NCBI GenBank assembly: GCA_934663625.1
Contig: CAKUKP010000084.1
Span: forward strand, 1 to 12,043
Direction: 5' to 3'
Origin: an uncultured Clostridia bacterium
Lineage (GTDB): Bacteria > Bacillota > Clostridia > Christensenellales > Aristaeellaceae
DNA length: 12,043 bases
In this document: positions 1-7,141 of the stretch, piece after piece
How positions within the stretch are numbered: position 1 is the first letter of the stretch
Layout of the letters: every line of letters begins with the position of its first letter
Notes under the pieces: generated by a model
Seen by the model: the letters and a program-made list of their open reading frames with translations, nothing else
Told to the model about the DNA's origin: nothing
The model's database searches: none
Translations under genes and position numbers: made by a program

Positions 1-1
1 G

Positions 2-328
2 GATATGATGTGGCAGGATGCCTCCATTATTCGAAGTGAAGATGGGATGATTGCCACCATGCAAAAGATCGAACGACTGAGCGAAGGCTATTTGGCGGGC
101 AGGCGAATTGCGGATTGCGCCATGGGTGATCGCGCGATTACAGCGCAGCACATGCTGGTTCTCTCTCGCGCGCTGCTTGCGGCGATGTTGAACCGGCGGG
201 AAAGCCGCGGCGCGCATTATCGAATCGATTATCCCAATCACGATGATGCAAATTACCTGCGGCGCTTTGAAGTACATTACAATGCGGGCGAATATACCGT
301 TCGACCGGAAAGGAATACGGCAATATGA
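2..328 (+). CDS. FAD-dependent oxidoreductase of the succinate dehydrogenase/fumarate reductase flavoprotein family, C-terminal part only
   Basis: This is the 3' end of a gene that begins upstream of the window; about 108 codons are visible. The visible part matches the helical C-terminal domain of the succinate dehydrogenase/fumarate reductase/L-aspartate oxidase flavoproteins: a Trp-containing start, an IIRSEDG segment, a run of helices (ALLAAMLNR), and the signature ESRGAHYRIDYPNHDD near the end. In the family, the Arg and His of that segment lie near the active site and FAD. The FAD-binding domain is outside the window, so the substrate cannot be read. The downstream sugar-catabolism genes make a stand-alone flavoprotein dehydrogenase acting on a carbohydrate-derived acid more likely than a respiratory complex II subunit, because no iron-sulfur or membrane-anchor subunit follows. 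The stop overlaps the next start as ATGA at 325-328, implying translational coupling. Confidence 0.8.
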   Translation, partial: DMMWQDASIIRSEDGMIATMQKIERLSEGYLAGRRIADCAMGDRAITAQHMLVLSRALLAAMLNRRESRGAHYRIDYPNHDDANYLRRFEVHYNAGEYTVRPERNTAI

Positions 329-771
329 TTTATGATGCGCTGAATAATCTTCGACTCTATGCAAATATAAATGGCGGTCTGCACGCCGTTTGCGCATTCG
401 TTGAAAATAATGAAATCACGGCTCTGGCCGATGGACGCTATGAACTTGAAAACGGCGTGTACGCCATGGTGGGCACGCACGATACGCGCACGGCCGGCAA
501 ATACGAAGCGCACCGGCGATACGCCGACCTGCAATTGATCCTGCGGGGCAGCGAGATCATCGAATACGCCCACCTGAGCGATATGACGAACGCGGGCGCG
601 TATGACGAATCGGGCGATTCGATTCTGTTTGACTGCGATCCGAAGAACAAAATCTGCCTGAAAATGCTTCCGATGCGCTTTGCCTTCCTGCTTCCGGAGG
701 ATGTGCACAAACCGCTGATGTATTTGAACGATAAACAATCCCGAAAGATCATTTTTAAAATACCCGTATAA
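325..771 (+). CDS. YhcH/YjgK/YiaL family protein (DUF386), sugar-catabolism accessory protein
   Basis: The protein has 148 residues, the normal length of this cupin-like family. Family hallmarks are visible: KYEAHRRYADLQ at residues 59-70 (E61, H63, Y66, D68), GSE at 75-77, and a late FLLPEDVHKP block at 121-130 with P124, D126 and H128. In the family the conserved His and acidic residues form a metal site in a double-stranded beta-helix. Members sit in operons for sialic acid, xylulose and other sugars and have been proposed to act as sugar isomerases, epimerases or anomerases, but the reaction is not settled for most. The ATG at 325 overlaps the previous stop and has an AAGGA element about ten bases upstream. 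The next gene follows after 14 bases. The family call is firm; the substrate is unknown. Confidence 0.88.
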   Translation: MIYDALNNLRLYANINGGLHAVCAFVENNEITALADGRYELENGVYAMVGTHDTRTAGKYEAHRRYADLQLILRGSEIIEYAHLSDMTNAGAYDESGDSILFDCDPKNKICLKMLPMRFAFLLPEDVHKPLMYLNDKQSRKIIFKIPV

Positions 772-785
772 GGAGAGCGAGAAAA

Positions 786-1595
786 ATGGCGGCAAATCTT
801 CATTCCATGTTGAATCTTGAAAATCGCGTGGCGATCGTCACCGGCGGCCACGCCTGGCTCGGCAACGATATGGCGTGCGCGCTGGCGGAATTCGGCTGCG
901 ATATCATCATCACATCCAGAGAACTTGAAAAGGCGCAGAAGGTCGCTTCGGAAATCGCGGCGCAGTATCATGTGGAAACGCTGGGTCTGCAGCTGGAACA
1001 GACGGATTATGCATCCGTGCAGCGGATGGCGGAAGCGGCACACGCCTGGAAGGGACATGTGGATATCCTGATCAACAATGCGGGCGGCGGTTCCGGCAGG
1101 GGCGAATGCGATTTCCTGCGCCGCGATCCGGAGGCGATGCGCTATATGATCGAATGCAATCTTCTGGGCGCGTTGTACTGCTGCCAGGCGGTCGGCAGGT
1201 ATATGGCGGAAGCGCAGAAGGGCAGCATCATCAATATGGCGTCGTGCGCCGCGCTCGTCGGCCGCGATCGTGCGATGTATCGCGACAATCATAAGATGGA
1301 ACAGCCGATCGATTACGCCGCGGCGAAGGGCGGAATCGTGGGTATGACGCAGGATCTGGCGGCGTATATGGCGCCCTACCATGTGCGCGTCAACGCCATT
1401 GCGCCCGGCGGCTTCGATAAGCATGATCTGCCGCAGGGATTTACGGACGCCTACGGCCGCGCGACTCCGTTGGGACGCATGGGCAAGATGGGCGATGAAA
1501 TCATGGGCGCGGCGCTGTTCCTCGCATCGGATGCTTCCAACTATGTAACGGGACATATTCTCTCTGTGGATGGAGGATTTTCCAAATGCAAATAA
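786..1595 (+). CDS. SDR-family NAD(P)-dependent oxidoreductase
   Basis: The protein has 269 residues and shows a complete classical short-chain dehydrogenase layout. The cofactor motif is at 19-26 as TGGHAWLG, a variant of TGxxxGxG. NNAG is at 97-100, the catalytic tetrad is N125, S153, Y177 and K181 (YAAAK), and PGG is at 207-209. The C-terminus has the usual YVTGHILSVDGG segment. The Ser-Arg pair after beta-strand 2 (S44-R45), with no acidic residue, suggests NADP(H) preference; this is inference. The enzyme should oxidise or reduce a hydroxyl or keto group of a sugar or sugar acid in the cytoplasm, in sequence with the Gfo/Idh enzyme encoded next. AAGGAG at 771-776 supports the start at 786. 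The 3' end contains the ribosome binding site of the next gene and overlaps it by 10 bases. Confidence 0.92.
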   Translation: MAANLHSMLNLENRVAIVTGGHAWLGNDMACALAEFGCDIIITSRELEKAQKVASEIAAQYHVETLGLQLEQTDYASVQRMAEAAHAWKGHVDILINNAGGGSGRGECDFLRRDPEAMRYMIECNLLGALYCCQAVGRYMAEAQKGSIINMASCAALVGRDRAMYRDNHKMEQPIDYAAAKGGIVGMTQDLAAYMAPYHVRVNAIAPGGFDKHDLPQGFTDAYGRATPLGRMGKMGDEIMGAALFLASDASNYVTGHILSVDGGFSKCK

Positions 1596-2563
1596 CGGAT
1601 ATGAAGGTATTGCTGGCAGGCTGCGGTTCAATCGGCAAGCGCCATGCGCAGGTGCTGAAGGAAATGGGCATTGCAAATATCGCCGCCTGTGATCCGTTTA
1701 TCGAAAGCCATGATGCGATGCGCGCCGTGGTGCCGTATGCGCGCATGTATACGGATTATGCCGCCGCGCTTCAGAATTACCGGCCGGATGCAGTATTCAT
1801 CTTGACCCCGACCGCCATGCATCTTTCCATGGCGAAGCAGGCGCTGGAAAACGGATGCCACGTTTTCATTGAAAAGCCGCTGTCCAACGTGCCGGAAGGC
1901 GCGGATGAACTGCGCGCGCTGGCGGAACGGCAGGGGAAAATTGTGATGGTCGGATTCTGCTTCCGCTATCATACCGTGCTGCGCAAGGCGAAGGAATTGC
2001 TGGAAAGCGGCGAAATCGGCAGATTGATTTCGATTCGCGCGCTGATGGGCGAACCCTTCTATGAAATCCAGCCGAATTACATGAACATGTATTATTCCAA
2101 ATATTCCGGCGCGTTTGAACTGATTCACGATCTGGATTTGGCGATCTGGTTTGCCAATCAGAAGATTATGAAGGTGCAGGGAATCTACGGCAGCTATTCC
2201 GATATGGGCATGCAATCGCCAGATATCGTTGAAATGTTGATTCAATTCGAAGATCGGTGCATCGCCAACGTGCATCTGGATTTCTTCCAGTCGCCGCGCA
2301 GACGGCAGATCGATTTGATCGGCATGAACGGCGTGATCACGGTTGAATTTGCATCGTGGGATGAAGCTGCGCTTTCGGTCTATAGCAAGCGTGAGGGAAA
2401 ATGGAAACGGGAAACGATTCCGACCGCGCGAAACGATATGTTCCGCGATGAGGATATGGATTTCCTGAATTGTGCGCTGACGGGCAGAACGCCGGATTGC
2501 ACGATCGAAGAAGCGCTCAAATCGCTGAACGCGGTTTCGAGCATCTACAGACCGGATCTGTAA
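1586..2563 (+). CDS. Gfo/Idh/MocA family oxidoreductase
   Basis: The protein has 325 residues, typical for the family. The N-terminal Rossmann fold carries GCGSIG at 12-17 and an acidic residue after the second strand (D36), which suggests NAD(H). The family EKP motif is at 96-98, with K97 the catalytic or substrate-binding Lys, and H181-D182 (LIHDLDLA) is the conserved His-Asp pair of the C-terminal alpha/beta domain. Relatives oxidise or reduce cyclic polyols, sugars and amino-sugar derivatives. The start at 1586 is supported by GGAGG at 1572-1576 inside the preceding dehydrogenase gene; a second Met six residues in (position 1601) is a weaker alternative. The overlap with the SDR gene implies coupled translation and consecutive steps on one substrate. 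The substrate cannot be named. Confidence 0.92.
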   Translation: MQITDMKVLLAGCGSIGKRHAQVLKEMGIANIAACDPFIESHDAMRAVVPYARMYTDYAAALQNYRPDAVFILTPTAMHLSMAKQALENGCHVFIEKPLSNVPEGADELRALAERQGKIVMVGFCFRYHTVLRKAKELLESGEIGRLISIRALMGEPFYEIQPNYMNMYYSKYSGAFELIHDLDLAIWFANQKIMKVQGIYGSYSDMGMQSPDIVEMLIQFEDRCIANVHLDFFQSPRRRQIDLIGMNGVITVEFASWDEAALSVYSKREGKWKRETIPTARNDMFRDEDMDFLNCALTGRTPDCTIEEALKSLNAVSSIYRPDL

Positions 2564-2582
2564 ATGAACTGAGGATACGAAG

Positions 2583-3482
2583 GTGGCATTCAAAAGATTA
2601 TTTGACCGGCATTTTTATGGAAATCCGGATCGGCGGGATTACGGGACGCAGGATCAGCCGCATACGCGCAAAGAACTGTTCAAAATGGTGTTTTCTGTGT
2701 ATGTCGGAAGAATGACCGGCTACAGCCTGCTGTACATCCTTCCATGGCTGCCCGCGATTGCATGGAGCTGCTACGCGCTTTTTCGGGTGTTGATGCTTGC
2801 CTATCAGGCGGGGGGATACGATGCTGCACAGATCGAAGGCGTCGCCTACGTCTATGCGCTCATCATGATGCCCCTAACGGCGATCACCGGCCCGTTTCAA
2901 TTGGCGGCAAGCTATGTAATGCGCAACTGGGCGCGCGATGAATATGCCGATATGGCGCTGGATTATCGCAATGCGCTGAAGCAGAACTGGAAACAGGGGC
3001 TGATGTTCAGCACGATGAACGGCGTTCTGATTCAGGTTGCGTTTTTCTACTTCAACCTGTGCGCGCGGATGGCGCAGACGAACGTATTCTTCTATCTGCC
3101 GTTCGGCGTACTGATTCTATTGCTGGTGATCTGGCAGCTGTGCTGCATGGTGATTCCCACCATGTGCGTAACCTACCGCCTGCCGTATCGTCACATTGTC
3201 CGCAATGCGCTGATCATCAGCTGTTCCTGCTTTTTGCGGGCGGCGGGCGTATGGCTGATCACCATGATCGTTCCGATCGCGGCGGTGCTGATCTGTTGTC
3301 TGGATGATTCGGCGACTGTGTGGGCACTGCCGTGTGTGATTGCCTTCAAGACGCTGTTTGGATCGGGCTTGAATCGGCTGATCATCGCCAGCTATGCCAA
3401 CATGGTGTGCGAAAAATACATCAACAGCAAAATCGACGGCGCGCCGACGAACATCGGTCTGCACGATTCGGATTGCGATTGA
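2583..3482 (+). CDS. YesL-like (DUF624) integral membrane protein
   Basis: The product has 299 residues and is strongly hydrophobic, with about six predicted membrane segments near residues 46-70, 87-110, 142-160, 168-196, 207-238 and 246-270. The DUF624 hallmark GPF...YVMRNWARDE lies at 103-120, and a second Arg-rich cytoplasmic segment (YRLPYRHIVRNAL) follows the fourth helix. DUF624 proteins are usually encoded beside ABC sugar importers and polysaccharide-degradation genes in Bacillota, but their molecular role is not known; transport accessory or assembly functions are guesses. The start is GTG at 2583 with GAGG at 2571-2574 and no better ATG nearby. It is the last gene of the left operon, 19 bases after the Gfo/Idh stop. 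Its stop lies five bases from the end of the opposing hydrolase gene, and no hairpin terminator is visible between them. Confidence 0.82.
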   Translation: MAFKRLFDRHFYGNPDRRDYGTQDQPHTRKELFKMVFSVYVGRMTGYSLLYILPWLPAIAWSCYALFRVLMLAYQAGGYDAAQIEGVAYVYALIMMPLTAITGPFQLAASYVMRNWARDEYADMALDYRNALKQNWKQGLMFSTMNGVLIQVAFFYFNLCARMAQTNVFFYLPFGVLILLLVIWQLCCMVIPTMCVTYRLPYRHIVRNALIISCSCFLRAAGVWLITMIVPIAAVLICCLDDSATVWALPCVIAFKTLFGSGLNRLIIASYANMVCEKYINSKIDGAPTNIGLHDSDCD

Positions 3483-3487
3483 TTGAT

Positions 3488-4510
3488 TTACGGATTGCAG
3501 CGCTTGCAGGGGATATAACCCGCGGAAACGGCGTCCTCGCGGCTCTGCAATTCCACCTTGTTTTTCTCCTTCATGGAATCTACGGATGAACAGTCGGCGT
3601 AATGAAACTTATGGCTGTTTCGATTCCCGATGTACGGCGCGGCGGCGGTATTCTCCGGTTCGGGGGATGTGGTCGCCGCGTTGTTTTCCTTTTCAGTCAG
3701 GAATTCGATCGAATCGCCGTCGCTTCGGCAGATGATCGTTCCATTTGTATCCGTTCGATAAACCGTGCTGCCGTTTGCTTGAAGGCGGTTCAATACACGC
3801 TCCGAGGGATGCCCGTATGCGTTATCGCCGACGCTGATGATCGCGTACTGCGGCTGTACGGCTTCCAGAAACGCATCGCTCGAAGATGTATCGCTCCCGT
3901 GATGGGCGACCTTCAATACCGTCGCGCCCACGTCCGCGCCGCTTCGCAGGATATCCGCCTCGGCGGCGGCTTCGATATCTCCGGTGAACAGAAAGGACGT
4001 GCGCCCATAGGTGATTTTCAAAACGATCGATGCGTTGTTATCGTCCGCATAGGTGCTTGCCGGCGCGAGGAACGTAATATCCGCGCCGCCCAGCGCGCAG
4101 GTATCGCCTGCCTGCGGAATGATGGGCGCAAGCCCCTGCCGCGCCGCGTATTTGATGAGTGATTGAAACGTTTTTGCGTCGCTGCCGACGGCAGATGAAT
4201 AGATCGCGCCGACGTGGCAAGCGTTCAGCGCGGCGGAAAGCCCGCCGATGTGATCCGAATCCGGATGCGTTGCCACCATATATTGAAGCGCATCCAGACC
4301 GAGCGTGTTTTGAAGATACGAATAAACGAATTGGCTCTGATTCGGCTGCCCGCCGTCGATGATCATGGCTTCGCCGTCGCACAGTACTACGGCGCAATCG
4401 CCCTGTCCAACATCCAGATAATGAATCTCGATATCGGCGTGCGCGGACGCAAACATCGCCAAGAGAAGCAAAAAAGCAAGAAAAACGCTGAAAATTCTTC
4501 TGTTTCGCAT
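3488..4510 (-). CDS. Secreted ComEC/Rec2-like MBL-fold metallo-hydrolase with C-terminal Ada-like metal-binding tail
   Basis: The protein has 340 residues. Residues 1-25 form a Sec signal peptide: a basic MRNRR start, a leucine-rich core, and an Ala-X-Ala type cleavage site near ASAHA. The metallo-beta-lactamase fold follows with DVGQGD at 33-38, the metal site HPDSDHIGG at 82-90, TGD at 176-178, HHGS at 203-206 and GHP at 233-235, all typical of the ComEC C-terminal hydrolase group. After a Ser/Pro/Glu-rich linker (about 275-295), a short domain with FHYADC (C307) and CKRC (C335, C338) resembles the Ada-type metal-binding module found at the end of extracellular nucleases and MBL proteins. 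No ComEC membrane domain is present. It probably cleaves phosphodiesters, possibly DNA, outside the cell. GGAGGG, five bases upstream (complement of 4516-4521), decides the start at 4510 over an upstream Met at 4534. Confidence 0.88.
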   Translation of the reverse strand: MRNRRIFSVFLAFLLLLAMFASAHADIEIHYLDVGQGDCAVVLCDGEAMIIDGGQPNQSQFVYSYLQNTLGLDALQYMVATHPDSDHIGGLSAALNACHVGAIYSSAVGSDAKTFQSLIKYAARQGLAPIIPQAGDTCALGGADITFLAPASTYADDNNASIVLKITYGRTSFLFTGDIEAAAEADILRSGADVGATVLKVAHHGSDTSSSDAFLEAVQPQYAIISVGDNAYGHPSERVLNRLQANGSTVYRTDTNGTIICRSDGDSIEFLTEKENNAATTSPEPENTAAAPYIGNRNSHKFHYADCSSVDSMKEKNKVELQSREDAVSAGYIPCKRCNP

Positions 4511-4733
4511 AAAATCCCTCCATATACCATGCATATGCGGAAACAGATCGCTTTATACCCGTCAATTTCGCTCGCAGATATCATTGGTCCTAAGAAAAGT
4601 AACAGAGGAATAGAAAAGGGAATGGGACGAAAATGGAAAATCGGTACAGTGTGGGTTCAAAAGACGCGGCGCAAACAAATGAAAAAGGCAGTACGTGTTA
4701 CCTGTGATGATACCGTACGCGGTGTGCGTCCTA

Positions 4734-4762
4734 TTGATAAACGTGCCTCGTGCTAGTATGAT
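4734..4762 (+). promoter_or_regulatory. Candidate sigma-A promoter in the intergenic region
   Basis: TTGATA at 4734-4739 and TATGAT at 4757-4762 are separated by 17 bases, each one or two mismatches from consensus. The likely transcript would start near 4769 and run into the GNAT-like relic and, if not terminated, towards the TetR gene. No intact gene follows for 450 bases, so it may be the leftover promoter of the decayed gene or drive an unrecognised RNA. Confidence 0.4.
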
Positions 4763-4831
4763 ATACGATACATATTGATTGAAACACATTTAACCGCGTC
4801 AACGCAAGCACAGTGCGGGCGTGGCGATTTG

Positions 4832-4903
4832 ATGCGATATGAACTGAAAGATATTTCAAAGATGGGAGTATTATTTGCCGGATGGCGGGAAACGCTGTTG
4901 TAA
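4832..4903 (+). pseudogene. N-terminal relic of a GNAT-like acetyltransferase-family protein
   Basis: An ATG at 4832 opens 23 codons beginning MRYELKDISKMG, continuing through VLFAGWRETLL and ending in TAA at 4901-4903. This pattern resembles, from memory, the start of a Clostridia GNAT-like family in which an ELKDIS stretch is followed by F(E/D)GW-x-ET(L/M) and then a WSCLQG motif. The stop falls exactly where the WSCLQG block would begin, and no downstream frame continues the family sequence clearly. No strong ribosome binding site precedes the ATG. I read it as a degraded gene, with a chance short peptide as the alternative. Confidence 0.4.
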
Positions 4904-5001
4904 ATATATCGGCCTGTTGCGCGCGATCTGCGAATGTCAATCGGATAATTGAATCGGAACAGAGCGTTCTGCGAAAAATGCCTGAAATTCAAATACAGTG
5001 C

Positions 5002-5027
5002 TGCTCGCGCCTGTAGGGGTGCGAGCA
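5002..5027 (+). other. Small stem-loop in the intergenic region
   Basis: TGCTCGC at 5002-5008 pairs perfectly with GCGAGCA at 5021-5027 around a 12-base loop. It has no T-run after it, so it is not a standard terminator. A second small hairpin (CTACC/GGTAG, near 5045-5062), flanked by TGCG and CGCA, lies just downstream. I do not recognise a known RNA class. Confidence 0.35.
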
Positions 5028-5155
5028 AGTATTTCGGACATGCGCCTACCGAACGGAAGGTAGCTAAAAATCTGGAGGTTTATCGCAAGTACAGTTCCAA
5101 TTGGGTGCATGATTTTCGACTGTATTAGTTGTTTGTGAATTTTGTTCTGTATGGA

Positions 5156-5183
5156 TTGACAATGCAGAGTTTTTATATATAAT
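5156..5183 (+). promoter_or_regulatory. Strong sigma-A promoter of the TetR-headed operon
   Basis: A perfect TTGACA at 5156-5161 and a perfect TATAAT at 5178-5183 are separated by 16 bases. The start of transcription would be near 5190, about 35 bases before the TetR start codon. The -10 box is itself the left half of the first palindromic operator, so bound repressor should block RNA polymerase. Confidence 0.8.
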
Positions 5184-5209
5184 GCGAATTATATATAATC
5201 TGAATTATA
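5178..5209. promoter_or_regulatory. Two adjacent 16-bp palindromic operators, probable TetR autoregulatory sites
   Basis: The blocks at 5178-5193 and 5194-5209 abut and share the form TATAATNNGAATTATA, differing only at the two central N positions (GC in the first, CT in the second). Each has perfect 6-bp arms around a 4-base centre. The first palindrome extends to 10-bp perfect arms (5174-5183 and 5188-5197). The pair covers the -10 box and the transcription start, directly upstream of a TetR-family gene, the standard arrangement for autorepression. Two dimers could bind one and a half helical turns apart. Binding by this particular regulator is inference. Confidence 0.75.
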
Positions 5210-5224
5210 CATGGAGGTGCAAAC

Positions 5225-5797
5225 ATGCCCGCGAAAGCAAAGGTTACAAGAGAAATGATCATTGACGCGGCGTTTGCGATAGCCCGCGAAACGGGCGCGG
5301 AAAACATAAACGCAAGAACCGTATCGGAAAGGCTGAATTGCTCCACGCAGCCCGTCATGTATCATTTTGCGACGATCGAAGAATTGAAGCGGACGGTTTA
5401 CGCAAAGGCGGATGTGTATCATTCGGAGTATCTGATGCATCTGAAAAGCCCCGCGAAGGGCGTTATGCTTGGGATCGGAATGAATTATATTCGATTCGCG
5501 ATCGAGGAACCACATCTGTTCCGTTTTCTGTTTCAATCGGATTTTTTCGGAGGAAGCACGCTGCTTGAACTGATCGACGCAGATGCGCTCGCACCGGTTC
5601 TTTCGGCGATGCAGGGCACGCTGGGAATCGGCATGGAACAGACGAAAAAGGTATTTCTGACGATTTTTCTATTCGCGCACGGGTATGCGAGCATCATCGC
5701 CAACAATTCGCTGAAATACGATGAAGAACTGATCAATGCCCATTTGGAGCAGGCGTATAAGGGTGCGATACTGGCGGCACAAGAAGAAACGGCATGA
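5225..5797 (+). CDS. TetR/AcrR-family transcriptional regulator
   Basis: The protein has 190 residues, typical for the family. An N-terminal helix-turn-helix spans about residues 8-55, with the pattern TREMIIDAAFAIARETG, then RTVSERLNCS, and the TetR signature QPVMYHFATIEEL at 42-54. The C-terminal part is helical and has HLFRFLF (97-103) and FAHGYASIIANN (150-161), resembling the WHG-type TetR ligand domain. The start at 5225 has GGAGG at 5213-5217. It heads a run of seven same-strand genes with gaps of 17-39 bases, and its promoter is overlapped by paired palindromes, so it likely represses itself and the downstream genes until a ligand binds. The ligand is unknown. Confidence 0.92.
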   Translation: MPAKAKVTREMIIDAAFAIARETGAENINARTVSERLNCSTQPVMYHFATIEELKRTVYAKADVYHSEYLMHLKSPAKGVMLGIGMNYIRFAIEEPHLFRFLFQSDFFGGSTLLELIDADALAPVLSAMQGTLGIGMEQTKKVFLTIFLFAHGYASIIANNSLKYDEELINAHLEQAYKGAILAAQEETA

Positions 5798-5814
5798 TGG
5801 AGAGAGGGACATAA

Positions 5815-6336
5815 ATGATGGAAACAAATTTGCATGGAAGCATGAAAAACAGCGCGCTGGTTGTGATCGATTTGCAAAATGACATCACGAAAAACTACAG
5901 GGAAATCATCGATGGAGTCAATGCGGCGATCGAATGGGCAGCCGAAAAGGGCATGTGGATTATCTACATTCAGCACAACAACCTGTCCGCGGGAACCAGA
6001 ACGTTCAAGCCCGGCACCCACGGTGCGGAATTTGTTCCGGAAATGAAGGTCGTATCCGACCACATCTTTACGAAGTTCAAAAGCAACGCGCTGACCAGCG
6101 AAGAGTTTACGGCTTTCATCAAGAAAAACGACATTACAGAGTTTTATATCGTCGGTGCGGATGCGGCGGCATGCATCAAATCCACCTGCTTCAATATGGC
6201 AAAGAACGGCTATACTGTTCATGTGCTGTCGGACTGCATCACCAGCTATGATAAAAAGAAGCTGCCGGAGATGCTTACCTATTATGCGGACAAGGGCTGT
6301 TCCGTCGTGAAGTTTTGCGACGCCACACGGACTTAA
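5815..6336 (+). CDS. Isochorismatase-like cysteine hydrolase
   Basis: The protein has 173 residues, typical for small isochorismatase-fold hydrolases. The catalytic triad is visible: D19 in ALVVIDLQND (14-23), K87 in the FTKFKSNAL segment (85-93), and nucleophile C120 in GADAAACIKST (114-124), followed by the family pattern of a helix and the VLSDCITS strand (137-144). The cis-peptide region just before the nucleophile reads GADA. Relatives hydrolyse amides (nicotinamidase, ureidoglycine or carbamoyl compounds) or isochorismate; the substrate here cannot be told. Two adjacent ATGs (5815, 5818) are possible starts, with GAGAGGGA just upstream. It follows the TetR stop by 17 bases, so it is probably the first enzyme of the regulated operon and may act on the inducer. 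Confidence 0.88.
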   Translation: MMETNLHGSMKNSALVVIDLQNDITKNYREIIDGVNAAIEWAAEKGMWIIYIQHNNLSAGTRTFKPGTHGAEFVPEMKVVSDHIFTKFKSNALTSEEFTAFIKKNDITEFYIVGADAAACIKSTCFNMAKNGYTVHVLSDCITSYDKKKLPEMLTYYADKGCSVVKFCDATRT

Positions 6337-6372
6337 ATGCAGCCGAACTTGGAAAATTGTGGAGGGGATATC

Positions 6373-7116
6373 ATGAAAAAGCTATATGAGAAAAACGAAC
6401 TGACCTTTGCGATCGTGTGGATCGTGATCTATTGCGTTCTGCAATCGTTAGCGAATCCAATCAATGAAATGATCGGGATCGAATATGCGGCGAGCGCCGT
6501 TTTCGGCATTGTTCAGACCGCGATTCTATTTGCCTTTATCCGAAGAAACAATTTGCAGAAGAAATACGGGATTTGCAAATCATCCGTTCCCGCATGGCGT
6601 TTTTTGTGCTATGTGCCGCTTGCCGTCATTGCGACGGGCAATCTCTGGAACGGCGCTGCAATCAATTATTCCGCGGCGGAAACGGCGTGCCGAATCGCAT
6701 GTATGCTCTGCGTTGGATTTTTGGAAGAAATGATCTTCCGAGGCTTCCTGTTTGCCGCCATTGCAAGGGATAATATCAGATCGGCAATCATCATCTCCAG
6801 CGTGACCTTCGGCATTGGGCATTTGATCAATTTGTTGAATGGCAGCGGCATAAGCCTGATCAACAACCTGTGCCAGATCGCCTTTGCGATCGCGGTGGGC
6901 TTTTTGCTGGTCACGATCTTTTACCGCGGCGGAAGCCTGATTCCCTGCATCATCGTTCATGCCGCGATCAATACGCTCGGTACGTTCGCGAATGACACCG
7001 GCCTTAGCATGGGACTGCACCTGGCACAGCTCGCCGCCCTGATCGCAATTACGGTTGCCTATACGCTGATCCTGACAAGGACGATTCCGAAAATTCAGCG
7101 GGAAAAAGTGGATTAA
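6373..7116 (+). CDS. CPBP-family intramembrane metalloprotease (Abi/Rce1 type)
   Basis: The protein has 247 residues with six to eight hydrophobic segments. The three family motifs are present in order: EEMIFRG (E118, E119, R123), FGIGH (F147, H150) and HAAIN (H196, N200), which form the glutamate/histidine metal site within the membrane. Bacterial members include bacteriocin self-immunity proteins and CAAX-type peptidases, but most have no known substrate. GGAGGGG at 6361-6367, five bases before the ATG, decides the start at 6373; an upstream in-frame ATG at 6337 abuts the previous stop and has no ribosome binding site. The 36-base gap keeps it in the same operon as the hydrolase. In this context it might process a peptide or confer self-protection, which is speculation. 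Confidence 0.88.
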   Translation: MKKLYEKNELTFAIVWIVIYCVLQSLANPINEMIGIEYAASAVFGIVQTAILFAFIRRNNLQKKYGICKSSVPAWRFLCYVPLAVIATGNLWNGAAINYSAAETACRIACMLCVGFLEEMIFRGFLFAAIARDNIRSAIIISSVTFGIGHLINLLNGSGISLINNLCQIAFAIAVGFLLVTIFYRGGSLIPCIIVHAAINTLGTFANDTGLSMGLHLAQLAALIAITVAYTLILTRTIPKIQREKVD

Positions 7117-7141
7117 AAGAAAATTCAGGGGGGAAGAAACC

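Larger units (their letters stand above)
4511..5155. other. Long intergenic region without an intact gene
   Basis: About 645 bases separate the divergent hydrolase and TetR genes. No tRNA, rRNA or riboswitch that I can recognise is present. The stretch holds a candidate + strand promoter (4734-4762), a GNAT-like N-terminal relic (4832-4903) and a 7-bp hairpin (5002-5027). It also contains a 59-codon stop-free stretch at 4949-5128 opening with TTG, which is not convincing as a gene. No good promoter for the hydrolase was found on the - strand. The content fits degraded former coding sequence. Confidence 0.6.

Noticed and set aside
438..1676. Long - strand open frame across the YhcH and SDR genes
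   Set aside because: The + strand genes have complete family motifs and ribosome binding sites; the antisense translation has none.
1628..2593. - strand open frame opposite the Gfo/Idh gene
   Set aside because: Antisense shadow produced by the codon bias of a clear Gfo/Idh gene.
4753..5028. - strand open frame in the intergenic region
   Set aside because: No ribosome binding site, no recognisable domain, and biased, low-complexity-like composition; it lies opposite the GNAT-like relic.
4763..5155. Riboswitch, tRNA, tmRNA or RNase P RNA in the intergenic region
   Set aside because: None of the conserved core sequences of these RNAs that I know could be found; only small isolated hairpins are visible.
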